A DNA stretch of 6,392 nucleotides, taken from NCBI GenBank assembly GCA_027010905.1, contig JALVBA010000292.1:1-6392 (forward strand), given 5' to 3'. Under the pieces are notes generated by a model. That model was not told the DNA's origin. It did not search any database and worked only from the letters and a program-made list of their open reading frames with translations. Position numbers and translations under genes: made by a program. Numbering within the stretch: position 1 is the first letter of the stretch; each line of letters begins with the position of its first letter. Source of the stretch: Marinilabiliaceae bacterium. Its GTDB lineage: Bacteria; Bacteroidota; Bacteroidia; Bacteroidales; Marinilabiliaceae. Positions 6,389 to 6,392 of the stretch are shown piece after piece.

Positions 6389-6392
6389 ACTA

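Noticed and set aside
1..6392. tRNA, rRNA, CRISPR repeats, insertion sequence ends, phage or toxin-antitoxin genes
   Set aside because: No cloverleaf, spaced direct repeats, transposase or related coding sequence was seen; nearly the whole window is accounted for by six genes.

Overview
The window looks like Bacteroidetes (Bacteroidota) chromosome. It is AT-rich, Shine-Dalgarno sequences are absent or weak, and two start regions carry matches to the phylum's TAnnTTTG -7 promoter element. The protein families fit as well: a secreted TonB-C protein with a SusC-plug-like tail, a PorT-like outer-membrane barrel, and signal peptides with Gln after the predicted cleavage site. The sequence alone does not support a genus call.

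Layout. One gene lies on the + strand at the left edge (51-698). It encodes an exported TonB C-terminal-domain protein whose C-terminus resembles the plug of a TonB-dependent receptor. The other five genes are on the - strand. In their direction of transcription, right to left, they are a small outer-membrane beta-barrel protein (6332-5688), a glutamine-dependent NAD+ synthetase nadE (5614-3965), a Crp/Fnr-family regulator (3866-3159), a lipoprotein with TPR-like repeats and a CsgG/LpoB-like domain (3086-1698), and an LPP20-type lipoprotein (1698-703). The two lipoprotein genes share one base (TAATG), so they are probably translationally coupled. The last - strand gene and the + strand TonB gene converge with only 4 bp between their stop codons.

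Non-coding sequence is scarce and no gap exceeds about 100 bp. The barrel-nadE gap holds a C/G-rich inverted repeat that looks like a REP-type repeat rather than a classical terminator. The nadE-crp gap holds a good -7 element followed by a perfect 12-bp palindrome. A second -7 element lies upstream of the barrel gene at the right edge.

How the genes work together. nadE is housekeeping NAD synthesis. The rest is envelope biology plus one regulator. The most interesting unit is the coupled lipoprotein pair, whose domain families recall the LPP20/CsgG-like partners of other envelope assemblies (FlgO/FlgP-type and LpoB-type); its function here is unknown. I found no RNA genes, CRISPR array, transposase, phage genes or recognised defence system.
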